A DNA stretch of 64,000 nucleotides from Luidia sarsii (taxonomy: Eukaryota; Echinodermata; Asteroidea; Paxillosida; Luidiidae). Position 1 is the stretch's first letter; every line of letters starts with the position of its first letter. The position numbers and the translations under genes are program-made. Shown here one piece after another: positions 21,885-32,329 of the stretch. Where the stretch lies: NCBI GenBank assembly GCA_949987565.1, contig OX465105.1:17659159-17723158 (forward strand). The letters are read 5' to 3'. The notes under the pieces were generated by a model that was not told where the DNA came from, did no database searches, and was given only the letters and a program-made list of their open reading frames with translations.

Positions 21885-21987
21885 AAGTTAGAGGGCCCGA
21901 CGTTTTGATCCTAGCAGGACCTTTCTCAAAGGCAAAGTACCTTTGAGAAAGGTCCTGCTAGGATCGAAACGTCGGGCCCTCTAACTT
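21885..21987. repeat. Near-perfect palindrome, 48-bp arms
   Basis: The arm AAGTTAGAGGGCCCGACGTT...CTTTCTCAAAGG (21885-21932), a 7-base spacer and the reverse complement (21940-21987) differ at one position. Each arm is the dispersed AGCAGGACCTTTCTCAAAGG module plus its GGGCCC flank. The sequence would fold into a long cruciform or RNA hairpin. It sits about 170 bp before the FN3K start codon, so it could lie in the promoter or 5' leader. Confidence 0.9.
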
Positions 21988-22154
21988 TTGAGGTTCATGT
22001 ATTGCCCACCTTTTTAATCTAATGGTGAGGGTATTTATCTAAAATTTGTCCTGATTTTTTGTCCCATTGAATGATAAGAGGGGATCCCCATCCCCATCTC
22101 TTGGCCGCTTTTTCTGGACAGTGACACAGGAGTGGCCAAGGCTGTGGCCGCTGC

Positions 22155-23267
22155 ATGGAGGGACTGCTGGAGAGTGCGCTGGGGCTGAGCTTTGCCAAGG
22201 CCAGTGGTCAACCGGCCGGAGGCTGCATCAACCTGGGACAATGCTACGATACGGACAGGGGCAAGATCTACGTCAAGATGAACAGCAAGAGAGGGGTAGG
22301 GTAGCCTAGGCTGGATTTTCACAAAGCCTTTACGATGCACCGTAACTCAATTCACGATGGATAAAACCCATCGTTAGATGTGATACACCGCGTGGTCTCT
22401 GTGCATCTCTCATCGTCTTGATCCGTCAGGCGAAACAACAACCAGCGACAGAAGCAGCAGCATTCTCATAAGAATGGGGCTGACTAGAAAATCCCTCCAG
22501 CACGCAGCTCAGCAATCTGCCGCGACTGCTAGATGCCGGCAACATCCCATCCAACACAGTCAGGGCGAAACGCTGACCGGGGAATTCGACTTGTTTTTTT
22601 TTTTATGTTGTTTTTTTAGGCCAGGCTGATGTTTGACGGGGAGCTGGCCGGTCTGGAGGCCATCCGGGCCACGGCCACGGTCCGGGCACCCGAGCCCCTG
22701 AAGGTCCTGCCTCAACTGACGACAGAGGGCGCCCTGCTGGTCATGGAGTACCTGGACATGAGGGGAGCGGGCAGCCACGGAGCCCGGCTCGGGGAGCAGC
22801 TGGCCAGGTGTGTAGGAGCACTCCAGCCGGTCTCACAAAAAAGACCTACTGCACTGAAAGCAATGAGGGATAGACAGCGTTGAGTTTACTGGCGCTTTTC
22901 AGAGCCACACACTCCTTTTCAAAAGAGACGTGCTGCATGGTGTCACTGCAAATCTTCCACTTGTCTTCTTAGCTCATGCATTTTCATGACCGGCTCTTTT
23001 CAGAGCCACGCACTCCTACTCAAAAGAGACATGTTGCATGGTGTCACTGCAAACTGTCCACTTGTCCTCTTAGCTCCTACATTTTCACGACCAGCTCTTT
23101 TCAGAGCCACACACTCCAAATAAGACGTGTTGCATGGTGTCACTGCAAACCTCTCACTTGGCCTCTTCGCTCATGATTTTCATTAATTTGGGTTTTTTTC
23201 TGCAGGGGGGGGGGCCTGTATTGGGGTTTAGGATGGTGGTGGTTGGTTACTTCTTCTTGCGTGTGAG

Positions 23268-23308
<41 letters not shown>

Positions 23309-26300
23309 CTCTGGTAGTTGTCGTTCGCCTGACGGATCGTTTACAAGGGTCTCGCCACACGGATGAGGTCCCACAACTCGAGTCCCGCGGTTGTTGGCAC
23401 GGAGACGAGTGAGTCAAAACATTTCTCCGGATTCGTGCCTTCCTCTCCAGGATGCATCTGCACAACGAGGGGCTGGCCGGGCGGGAAGAGTCGGAGGCCG
23501 GCCGGCTGGGCGCGGCCAGGGGCGGCGGGGAGAGGGCGGAGTGCGTGGCCCAGTTTGGCTTCCCCGTGCCCACCAGCTGCGGTTTCATCCCCCAGGAGAA
23601 CGACTGGTGTGATGACTGGGTGGTAAGGATTGGGAAGGGGGACAAAGTTGGGGGCCTTGCAGAAGGGCGTAAGGGCAAAAGAAGGTCACTTTTTTTTTTT
23701 ATTATTCATTATTTTCCATTTTGTACGCACTTCAATCCGCTCTGTGTTCAAATATGACGTCATGATGAAGTAGAAACTCATTTGTGAAAAGCCACAAAAC
23801 GGACCAGACAGAATTTTTTCCCAGCAGAAGGGCGTAAGGTGATGTTGGTGTCTGAACGCACATATGCCCTTTTGCAGGGCACCGGACAACAAGGGGGGGG
23901 GGGGTGAGGGATGGTAGGGTTGTTATAGATTTGGCGACGGAAAAGAATGGGAATCCATTGGGCCTAATGAAATGTAGTACCGGTATTAAATGTAAAAGAT
24001 GTCCCATACTGCCATTATAGCACAGGGGACATGCCTTATAAGAGAACCACATTTTACAAGGCCACAGAATGATGAGGCAGCAAAATAAGTGATAGGTTTC
24101 CGGTGTGTGGTTCGGATAAGAACCGGAAGAACTTGACGTTTCCAACAGCGTACTCTGTTCGTCTTCAGGAGACTTGAGAGGAGACAAACAGAGCATAACT
24201 GTTTGAAGTGTCGAGTTCTGCCGGTTCTTTGCAGAGCCACACACACTCACGAAAGAGAAATTGCATGGTGTCACCGCAAACCTATCACTTATTTCTGCTA
24301 CATCATCGTGAAAACCTTCAGGCCTCATGATGAGGTAGAGTGGCCAGTTTCTTTCAAGCTTCAACCTTCCCCTGCTCTGAAGAGAGCCTGGTTGTCCACT
24401 TGCTGGTGGGTGGACAGAGAGAGTTTACCTGCTTCTGGTCTGAGTGGGATTCGAGCCAGCGGCCATCTGCACTGCAGATGAATGCTCCCATTCCAGGAAG
24501 GCACCTCCTTAGGACTTCACGGAGTTAGTATCAGTCACCCCTGGATAATCTTGAGTATTCTTGACAGCCTACAGTTTAGCTTGTAAGCCCCAGCCCTAAA
24601 TTTCATAATCGCAGTATGCAAACCTTAAGTGACAGCCCGCAAAAAAAGTGGCAAAGAAAACTTGGACTGGACCGGGATCGTTTTCTTTGCCATTTTTTTA
24701 GATTGGTTGTACCCAGTCATTTTTTCCCTCATTTGGTTGACTTATCTGGGAGTTGTCTATTCTTCTCCTTGCGTATGAGGCTGTCAGTTGCTGTTAGTTA
24801 CTGTTGTCGGTTGCCTGACGGATCAGTTGCCAGGGCTCACCACAGCCCGAGGGGGGAGATGGACAAACTCGAGCCCCAGAGTTAGCTGCGTTAGATGATT
24901 ATAACGTATCTTTTGCAGGCTTTCTACGCCAGGCATCGCCTGAAGGCCCAGCTGGACCTGATCCAGCGGGACTACGGGGACAGGGAGGTGTCGGAGCTCT
25001 GGCCGCTGCTGGAGCGCGCTCTGCCCGGCCTGTTCGAAGGCCTGGAGATCCGGCCGGCCCTCCTCCACGGAGACCTGTGGGGCGGCAACGCCGCCGAAAC
25101 AGCCAGCGAGCCAGGTGAGGAATTCCCCCTCCCCCCTCCCGTCTGGCACCCTGTCTGTCCCCCCCCCCCCAATTCAGGCTGGCCAGCTGTCCGAGCAATA
25201 GGGTAATTTGACCATTTTAAGTCCAGTGCGGGCAGCCCAGGAAGTCTTCCTTCTTGGTAACTTACCCGACTCGAATGGGTAAGTTAACAAACCGACTTCT
25301 GCCCGGTTAAATTGACCAGCTGTCGATTTCACCAATACCCATCGTAACATACGGTCAATTGCAAGACGATGAGCGATGAGCGATGCACAGATACCATACA
25401 GTGTATGAGTTATCCATCGTAAGCTGAGTTACTATGCATCGTAAGGCTTTGTGAAATCCAGCCCTGGTCAGTTTAATCGAGTCGAAAGTCCATTCGGAAT
25501 GTTACCCACGGTGTCGGTATTAAGAAAAGGTCCAGTGCGAACACGGCTTTAGTATAAAGGACACGGTACAAATATTTGAAGTGTCCTTGGACCATTCATT
25601 AGAAAGACTTTTGCGAGTCGGGATCGTGGGGGCCGGGAGGTCTTGGAAATGCAGCTGACTTGAATGCTGGATTTGGTCCGACTCGGTCCACTGCCTTTGT
25701 GTGTGGGGAAAGTTGCGGTGACACCATTTTAGTCACAGTCCCTTCTCAGAGCTGCACTCCTCCTCGCATGAGATGACTTGCATGGCATCACATGAGAATT
25801 GAAGGATTGCACGGTGTGCAAAGTTGGCGGTGACACTGTGAAAGAGTTGTCTCTTTCGAGATGGAGTGTGGCTCTTATCAGAGCTGATAACTCCACGTTC
25901 CGGGCGGTGTGTGCTCTGCCCGTCATAAGGAGACTGCCAACATTTGGGCTGAGTACGCACTAACCTGAAACGTTGCCCGAAGCACACTGCCCGAGACGTT
26001 GAGTTTACCTGTTCTTATCAGAGCCGCACTCCATCTCAAAAGAGATGATCTGACATGGCGTTCTCGAAAGGTGTCCCCGCAAATGTTTGCCATTCTGTGA
26101 CTCCCACGGGGAATTGTTGAAGTGTGTCCCATCGAGGTGTGTGCCTGTGTTCCGTTGCCCCCTTGCAGTCGTATTCGACCCGGCCAGCTTCTACGGCCAC
26201 TCTGAGTACGAGCTGGCCATTGCCGGGATGTTTGGCGGCTTCGGCCGGGGTTTCTACGACGCCTACCACAAGCTGATCCCAAAGGCGCCCGGGTTTGCCC

Positions 26301-26991
26301 GGAGACATGAGGTGTACAAGCTCTTCCATTATCTCAACCACTGGTAAGTGCATGGGCGCAAATCTAGTGCCTTGTGGAGACCTAGTCCAATAGGTTGAAT
26401 AGGTCTCCACAAGGTTTTCACGAAACTAGTATTTGGAAATAACTCAAAAAGGGGGAATTTGTGATCTTTGATCTCACTCTGGTCTATCTATCTACCACCT
26501 TTCCTCCGTTGATCCCACCCCGGTCTGTCTATATACCAGCTTACCTCCTTTGATCCCTTCCCTACTGCTTGCCCTTCCCTTGTATCTCACTCTGGTCTAT
26601 CTACCACCTCTACTTCGTTGATCCCTTCCCTACTGCTTGCCCTTCCCTTTGATCTCACTCTGGTCTATCTACTTTCCTCCTTTGTTTATCTTCTAAGATC
26701 CCTCCAAGATTCCAAAAAATATAATTAAAAAAACGTCAAAGAAAACTTTGACTGGGCCGGGTTCCTGGCACACTCAAGGTTTTCTTTGCCATTTTTCAAT
26801 TTGTTAAAAAAAAAAATAAAAAAAAAAAAAGTTCCCAGTCAGCTTTTCCTTTATTTAGTATTCTAAGAAATATTTAATTTTTATAGAAAAGTTGCATTGT
26901 TTGGATCCCCACTGTTCTCGTCTGCAGGAACCATTTCGGCTCAGGATACCGGGGCTCGTCAGTATCCATCATGAGATCTCTGACGCGATAA
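22155..26991 (+). CDS. FN3K: Fructosamine-3-kinase (FN3K/FN3KRP), six exons
   Basis: ATP-dependent cytosolic kinase that phosphorylates the C3 hydroxyl of ketosamines on glycated proteins so that the sugar is released. Exons: 22155-22295, 22620-22807, 23451-23622, 24919-25114, 26169-26343, 26928-26991. They join in frame across GT-AG junctions to 311 residues plus TAA, matching the usual length of about 309. An in-frame TGA at 22122 precedes the start. The P-loop is [14 protein letters not shown], with Cys24 at the position of the redox-sensitive cysteine of the family; Lys41 in IYVKMN is the probable ATP-binding lysine. Then come [14 protein letters not shown] (exon 3), HGDLWGGN with catalytic Asp219, and [12 protein letters not shown] with metal-binding Asp236 (exon 5). 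The C-terminus is WNHFG...RSLTR. Whether it is FN3K proper or the ribulosamine/psicosamine-type FN3KRP cannot be decided, and the two may not be separate outside vertebrates. Exons are much more GC-rich than introns. Confidence 0.96.
22310..22450. repeat. TTTCACAAAGCC / ACGATGCA repeat in intron 1
   Basis: GGATTTTCACAAAGCCTTTACGATGCACCG and ACCCATCGTTAGATGTG belong to a family also seen at 25320-25467, 35680-35825 and 56405-56700. Its characteristic end is TTTCACAAAGCC followed by TACGATGCATCGTAA. It fills much of the 324-bp first intron. Confidence 0.65.
22892..23180. repeat. Tandem array of about 110-bp units in FN3K intron 2
   Basis: Three successive units each read CCGGCTCTTTTCAGAGCCAC, then ACTCC...CAAAAGAGAC, GCATGGTGTCACTGCAAA, CCACTTGTCCTCTTAGCTC and TTTTCACGACC. 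The third unit is shortened. The same unit appears three times in the opposite orientation at 59164-59432, and single units occur in introns 3 and 4 and near 29515, 51625 and 61285. AAAGAGAC versus CTCTTTTC gives each unit a short internal inverted repeat. Confidence 0.85.
23250..23400. repeat. Intron repeat carrying a (CTG)13 tract
   Basis: Thirteen CTG triplets at 23269-23307 lie inside a longer segment (CTTGCGTGTGAGACT..., GCCTGACGGATCGTTTACAA, CACAACTCGAGTCCC). That segment is also found at 24765-24895, in intron 3, with CTGTCAGTTGCTGTTAGTTA in place of the pure tract. Both copies sit shortly upstream of an exon (exons 3 and 4). Thus the triplet tract appears to have expanded within one copy of a dispersed repeat. 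It is intronic and not translated. Confidence 0.8.
23623..24918. other. FN3K intron 3, repeat-filled
   Basis: Holds a single copy of the GAGCCACACACACTC / GTGTCACCGCAAACC unit (about 24222-24290), a SINE body with AAGAAAACTTGGACTGG and TTTTCTTTGCCATTTTTTTA (24650-24747), and the second copy of the CTTGCGTATGAGGCTG repeat (24765-24895). A 210-codon minus-strand frame at 23732-24364 crosses these repeats and has no domain. Confidence 0.7.
25206..25552. mobile_element. Nested MITEs in FN3K intron 4
   Basis: The outer element has TTTTAAGTCCAGTGCGGGCA at its left and AGGTCCAGTGCGAACACGGC at its right, and is related to 44325-44765. Splitting it at about 25319-25467 is a unit of the CACAAAGCC family, with CGATTTCACCAATACCCATC on one side and CATCGTAAGGCTTTGTGAAA then TCCAGCCC on the other. 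The inner unit therefore inserted later. Neither encodes protein and both are spliced out. Confidence 0.6.
25725..26090. repeat. CTCAGAGCTGCACTCC repeats in FN3K intron 4
   Basis: Three units of the AGAGCC / TGGTGTCACCGCAAA family: near 25740-25800 (TTCTCAGAGCTGCACTCC), near 25815-25925 in reverse (GTGTGGCTCTTATCAGAGCT, then GCGGTGTGTGCTCTGCCCGT), and near 26000-26090. GCCCGTCATAAGGAGACTGC and GCCCGAGACGTTGAG form the GGGC stem-loop typical of this family. The intron then proceeds to the exon 5 acceptor. Confidence 0.65.
26353..26700. repeat. GTGGAGACCTAGTCCAATAG repeat, copy in FN3K intron 5
   Basis: GGGCGCAAATCTAGTGCCTT, GGTTGAATAGGTCTCCACAA and GTATTTGGAAATAACTCAAA are followed by several CTCTGGTCTATCTACC and TTTGATCCCTTCCC units. 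The same block is at 30893-31305. AGACCTAGTCC...GGTCTCCACAAGG forms a short stem. Confidence 0.75.
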
Positions 26992-26999
26992 AGGCAAAG

Positions 27000-27640
27000 G
27001 CTATGGTGCCTTTGCTTTGATTCCCTGAGCGGTGTGAGCTATGTAACACCGTGCAACTGCATTACTGCTTCTGTGAACTGCTTGCATATAATTATTAAGA
27101 GGGAGAACAAAGGAGAAGTTCATCTATGAGTGATAGAGCTGTGTTTGTCCGTTGCTCATACTCATAGTTTGCTGATGATGATTTTTTTTTTTTTTTTTTG
27201 GGGGGTGGAGCGAGAAAACGCATGCAAAGTGTCCTGTTCTGAGATTGTGACGGTGTGTGCCCTTGCTGTGCTGCAGCTACGAATGGAAATAGCGCCCTCT
27301 TTGACAGAGGGCGCACTGTTACAGTTACGGAGGAAGTTGAAAGAAGTTTCTGCACCAGGCTTGTGTTGCTATCAGAAGAAACTTTCCGCTGCATTTTAAG
27401 GAATTAATCGGTGACAAAAGTTAATGATTTTCACTTTAATGGTAATCAAGTCAATATACTACCTAAAATCTATGATTAAAGGCATGCTATAGGATTTCTG
27501 TCTTCCAAGCTTATAGCAAGGCATACGCTGACAAACTGTTTGAAAGAGATTTGGCAAAAACCTTTAAAACTTCTAGACACTAACAGGACAATACATGTAC
27601 GTTGAAACAGCTGACGGTTGACGACCTTGGAAATCGGGCT
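27000..27640. other. FN3K 3' flank
   Basis: ATTAAA at 27475-27480 is the nearest plausible polyadenylation signal, about 480 bases after the stop; no AATAAA is seen closer. An imperfect inverted GCGCCCTCTTTGACAGAGGGCGC lies at 27291-27314. A poly-T tract is at 27182-27199. No other gene is seen. Confidence 0.35.
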
Positions 27641-27650
27641 TTCCTCGTCT

Positions 27651-27666
27651 CCACCGCTAGATGGCG
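27651..27666 (+). promoter_or_regulatory. CTCF-like site
   Basis: The core CCGCTAGATGGCGC (about 27653-27667) agrees with the CTCF core CCASYAGRKGGCRS at all but one position. It lies about 660 bp past the FN3K stop codon. CTCF is conserved in deuterostomes, so an insulator or loop-anchor role at the end of the gene is possible. One motif alone is weak evidence, since AGAGGGCGC words occur several times in the window. Confidence 0.35.
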
Positions 27667-27669
27667 CCC

Positions 27670-28440
27670 TTGTTTATACAGCTCACAGGCGTCTGTGTCA
27701 GCAATGTTGTTCTTGTAGGTGTACATGAAGCTTCATCTGCTATGGATAGCAGCAATGCTAACCGGGATAAACAAATTGATTTATCCTACAGAGTGACGAT
27801 GAATGACCTTCAATCGTAAATTCTAATTGGGAAGACGCTTTTTATTTATTTTTGGGTCATTTTTCAAGTCAATTGGGAAGTGGGCAATTATTATTTTATT
27901 TTATTTATTTAACATTATTTATATTATTTAACATTTTTTGTTTATCAGGGGGCCGTGCTTTTTAATACATTTTAAAATTAAACAACAAGGTATAAAATCT
28001 ATTAGTAAAATAGAATAGACAATAGCAAAGTAAAACCATAGGAAACAAGTACAACAAACAATACATCCATTCAAACTAATCAAAACAAAGCATCAGCAAA
28101 GGAACAGTTTAAAACAATATCACTTTTATTGTGTTGTGAATGCCACTATCTAAGGACTGTGTAACTGATGGTAAGAACAGTAGGCAAAACCAGAGGTCTC
28201 GGCTTTTCTTTGCCATCAACATTCTTGAAAAGTTCTTAGGATATTTTCCTTTATTTGTGTGACTGAAATTTGATTTGGTTTTCCTGATTCGTGATATTTA
28301 GCCGCTGTGCTTCTTTTATCCAACATAGGCCTAATTGTGCTTTTCAGAAAAACAAATTTCTTTAAAAAGAAGAAGAGATGTTCAATTTGTCGGGATGTGA
28401 TTGCATATCGCGTTGAATGAGAGTTCACTGGAGTCAGAAC
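27670..28440. other. Noncoding AT-rich stretch
   Basis: AT-rich 27840-28130 with TTATTTATTTAACATT tracts. A SINE body fragment (TTTTCTTTGCCATCAACATT, TTTTCCTTTATTTGTGTGAC) is at 28196-28268. No gene was recognised. Confidence 0.45.
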
Positions 28441-28479
28441 GGTAACAGTTGCGAACAAAAGCGAACGCCATTCCCTCAC

Positions 28480-28650
28480 GTCCTGCCGGCCGCGTGAAAA
28501 AGGAAGTTGTCGGATAGTACGCGGTTTTCTCCGAGCGCGCTGCAGCGCAGCGTGACTAACGCGACGAGGCGGTGGGCACCTGCGCGCCTCGCCACGGTCG
28601 GAGACGAGCGCGGTTGTACGGTGTGGGGGCCCCCGCTCTCCGAAAAAAAA
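28480..28650. promoter_or_regulatory. CpG-rich patch
   Basis: A short block dense in CG dinucleotides (TGCCGGCCGCGTG, GAGCGCGCTGCAGCGCAGCG, CTGCGCGCCTCGCCACGG) within AT-richer surroundings. Overlapping frames exist on both strands, but none is recognisable. It could be a promoter or first exon, but no TATA, donor site or downstream exon supports either choice. Confidence 0.25.
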
Positions 28651-28849
28651 GAAAAAAAAATCAAGCGAAGAAAAAAGATAGACACGTTTCTGTGGGGAAC
28701 TTGTGCGTTGTTTGCGTGCGCGAGGCGGGTATCGATCCAGTTGGTTATTGCTTACTCCCGTTTGCCTTGTCACCTGTGGTGTTTCCTGGGCGATATGTTC
28801 CTTCGCAGGATTGGGAAGATGGACAGTCTTGATTGGTTGCAATAGACGC

Positions 28850-30890
28850 TACGACACAATGCATCATCACACAAGTCATGCGTTCCCTTGCCAAGTGCCA
28901 ACTAATTAAACCTAGCGAAAAGGAGGGGAAGGGGAGAGGGGAATCTCAGCTGCCGAAAAGGTTGCTGCGGTTTTCAGAGCCTGCACAAATCGATGGTGTG
29001 ATTCGAAAGCGCTCATTTCTGGTGTAACAGTTGCAATGAAGATGTTTTTGTTGTTGTGGTACTCCATTTTGGGGGATTCGGCTGCGCTACAATCGCGTCG
29101 CGTGTTTGCAAGTAGACATATAGGCCTATACCATTTTATGCTCGACTTGTCAGCGCCTGCATCTTGGCATTCACGACTGGTCATCGAACCCTTTCCCCTC
29201 GTTACAACTTTCCGAGAAATCCCTTGTTGCGGCCTGTACAGACTACGGGTCTGGTGCTGGTCGATTTGCATGCAGGAGTTCGAAAAAAGGACAGTGTGTG
29301 TGTGTCTGTGAGGGGGGAGGTGGGATATCGCAGCCGACTCGGACGTCTGTGTCCGTATGTTGAAATCCAGATTCATTTGCCATCAATAGCTGCAGCGTGG
29401 AAGGCCTGCCCTTTCAAGTCACTGAGCCTGATAAGACTCGGTCATAGTTTATATATACCGATGATAGTTGGAATCCAGCAGGCTCCTGACGACGGGCAAA
29501 GTACACACTACCCGAAACATTGAGTTACCGGCTCTTTGCAGAGCCACACTCCTAAGCTTCTCGAAAGAGCGTCACCGCAAACCTTCCTCTTACTGAGCTT
29601 GATCGTTACATTATACGAAAGATCAACAATGGTAAACTCACGAGTTCGCTTGGCTGGGCGTCTTTGACTTGCCCGATCTGTCTCCTTTTCCCCCACGACT
29701 CTGCACGCGACGAGCTGCGCTCACGTACCAGGAGTTTGGTTCGGAAAAACTATTTCTCTTCTGCTTTTCTCAAAAAAAAATGGAGGGACTGACGTTTCGT
29801 CCCTCGCAGGGCTTCTCAAAGAGAGGTTCCGCTGGCTGGTGTCGAAAACCAGGCCCTCTACTTTTTCGAAAGATTTGTGTTTTGGTTCTTTTAATAGATG
29901 AGCAGCATTTTTATATTATGATACTGTACCATAGGCATGTATAAACTGCTTTCAACAGCAATACTGCTATTATCTTGGTACACTATCTTGGATCCGACGT
30001 TGATGGCAGTGTAGGCCGTGTTTGTAATTCCACCCAAGATGGCTCCACCGAGCTGATTATTAGTAAGTGTGGATCCGCAACTTTTGTTTTAATAGGAGGT
30101 CTTTGGAGGCTTAGTAACTAATTTATTGTAGAATAAGACAAGTGAAGCTTAACCCTGGGGGTTCTCTGGTCAATTTCATGGATAATTTGGAACATATATC
30201 TGGCTTTAAATGTGGCCATATATTTGGCTTTAGAAGTGAATGACTTGTGTCCTTCCCAGAATTTAGGCTTGGACGACTAAATATCTTCGGGGTGTTTTTT
30301 CTGGGGGTAATTAGCAAAAAAAATCCAATCGGCTAAGAAAAAAAAATTGAAACGAATCTAAAAGACGAAGGTCTAAAACTACAATTTTCAGTACAGCAAC
30401 AAGAACGGAGAAACTTTGGGAAGTTGAATACTCGTCTTTGAAAGTGGGAGCTCGAATTATTGTTCTGCAACCCGTCAGAGCGGAGGGCGGGGGAAGGGAG
30501 GGACGAAAAGGGTGGGGGGGGGGTCGTAACGAGAAGTCTGCGTGGGCTCGGTTTGGCCGGTGTACGTGTTGACCCAGCGGCCCTGCCTTGTGGAGCTCGA
30601 TTAAATGAACCAGTTCGATTCCCATACCCTCTCTAATCCTCCGCAATGGCTGGTCCGTAAGCCCCTACTCCGCTCTGGACTGTGATGAGGGTGGGGTAGA
30701 GCGCACACAATGGTTACTTTCCAAGCCTCTCGCTTTCGCTGGATTGGACTTTCCCCGAAGCGCCGCAAAAAAAGTGGGGCATGAGTTCTGCCGAATTCTA
30801 TATTTGTTTCTTTCCCGATTGGCCAAGCATCGTTTGAGTAAATCACCGCGTCAAACTATTACGTTTTCTGGGAAGACAAGGACTGGTGTG
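28850..30890. other. Noncoding stretch with small repeats
   Basis: At 29475-29600 is a CTGACGACGGGCAAAG...CTACCCGAAACATTGAG unit followed by CCGGCTCTTTGCAGAGCCAC. At 29780-29865 is a GACGTTTCGTCCCTCGCAGG module with its reverse partner. A poly-G run lies at 30512-30522. No gene was recognised. Confidence 0.45.
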
Positions 30891-30892
30891 TG

Positions 30893-31305
30893 TGGGCGCG
30901 AATCTAGTGCCTTGTGGGGAGACCTAGTCCAATAGGTTGAATAGGTCTCCACAGGGAAATTGTAAAGGGTTTTCACGAAACTGGTATTTGGAAACAACTC
31001 AAAAAGGGGAAATTCTAGCACATTTCCTCCTTTGATCCCACCCTGGTCTGTCTATATGCCAGCTTTCCTCATTTGATCCCTTCCCTTCTGCTTGCCCTTC
31101 CCTTTGATGTAACACTGGACTGTGCACCAACTGGTATTTGGAAATAACTCAAAAAGGGGAAATTCTACCACATTTCCTCCTTTGATCCCACCCTGGTCTG
31201 ACTATATGCCAGCTTTCCTCATTTGATCCCTTCCCTTCTGCTTGCCCTTCCCTTTGATATAACAGTGGACTGTGCACCAACTGGTATTTGGAAATAACTC
31301 AACAC
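30893..31305. repeat. GTGGAGACCTAGTCCAATAG repeat with about 148-bp tandem units
   Basis: Starts like the FN3K intron 5 copy (GCGCGAATCTAGTGCCTTGT), then holds two full units of CTGGTATTTGGAAATAACTC, AAATTCTACCACATTTCCTC, ATGCCAGCTTTCCTCATTTG and CCCTTTGAT(G/A)TAACA, ending with a third partial unit at 31280-31302. Confidence 0.85.
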
Positions 31306-31597
31306 TGAATTGAAGGGTTATATTATATCAGAGACATACGGTCCAAATGTCTGCCCAGGAAAATGAATGTGGTTGAAATGGAAGCATTTAAAAAACCCAC
31401 ATGGTTATATAGTGCACGAGAACAAAGCGATGTCTCCACAAGGATACAAAAATGGGTAGGGGTGGGTGTGTGTGTGTATTTGGGGTGGGGTGATTCAAAC
31501 AAACTATGTGCGTGGGTTGTCGGATTTTCTTGTGTAAACCGCGATCACCACAGTGAACCCTTTGATGACGAAACTGAGAAATCATTTTTTGTCCCCA

Positions 31598-31862
31598 AAT
31601 GCTATCAAATGTCATCGAATGTTATCAAATGACATTAAATGACATAAAAATGTCATCAAATGACATCGAATGTCATCAAATGTCATCGAATGTTATCAAA
31701 TACCATGACATGCCATCAATTGTCATCAAAATGTCATTAAATGGCATCGAATGTCATCAAGTGACACCGAATGTCATCAAATTGAAATGTAATCGAATGT
31801 CAAAGAATGTTATCAAATGACATGTCATCGAATGCCATCAATTGTCATTAAATGTCCTCAAG
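31598..31862. repeat. 10-bp minisatellite (ATGTCATCAA)
   Basis: About two dozen diverged units of ATGTCATCRAATGTCATCAA, with occasional 11-base spacing and GACATTAAATGACAT variants. It stays open in one plus-strand frame (MSSNVIKCHQM-like), but the frame follows from repeat composition and I do not regard it as a gene. Confidence 0.9.
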
Positions 31863-32329
31863 ATCTCAGCGGGAACTTGTCACCTACCTGGTGCAAAGAA
31901 CCTGAATGCTCATTCGGTCGAAAAGGAGCGAATATTCTTATGGGGAAATTGTCGGGAAACGTCATGCCACCAAATCGTATTCCTTAAAAAAAGTGCACTG
32001 CACGCACTAACCCCAACCATGCGCCAGTCTGTATAAAACTGCGGCGTGAAAACCATTTTTCAAGTTCGTTGTAAAATAAAATGGGAATTTGATGGCTTCA
32101 CCCGACCAAATAAATAACCAAATTGCGGTTTAGAGCAATTGTTGCTGTTGTGTTTTTCGCACCGTCTGTGGTTTGGGGCTCGGAAGGAGAGAAAAAAAAC
32201 CCAACCAACCAACCTACTCTTGGTGAGTTATTTAAATTCTCAGAGCGACCCTTGGAAATCGTGTTTGTTCCTCCTACGGCGAGATCGAAACACGGAGAAA
32301 TAGGAAAAGCGTTAACAACTTGACAGCGT

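Noticed and set aside
23732..24364. 210-codon minus-strand frame inside FN3K intron 3
   Set aside because: It crosses dispersed repeat modules, has no recognisable domain and lies antisense within an intron.
31598..31862. CRISPR-like array
   Set aside because: The repeats are contiguous 10-11 bp units without unique spacers, in a eukaryotic genome.
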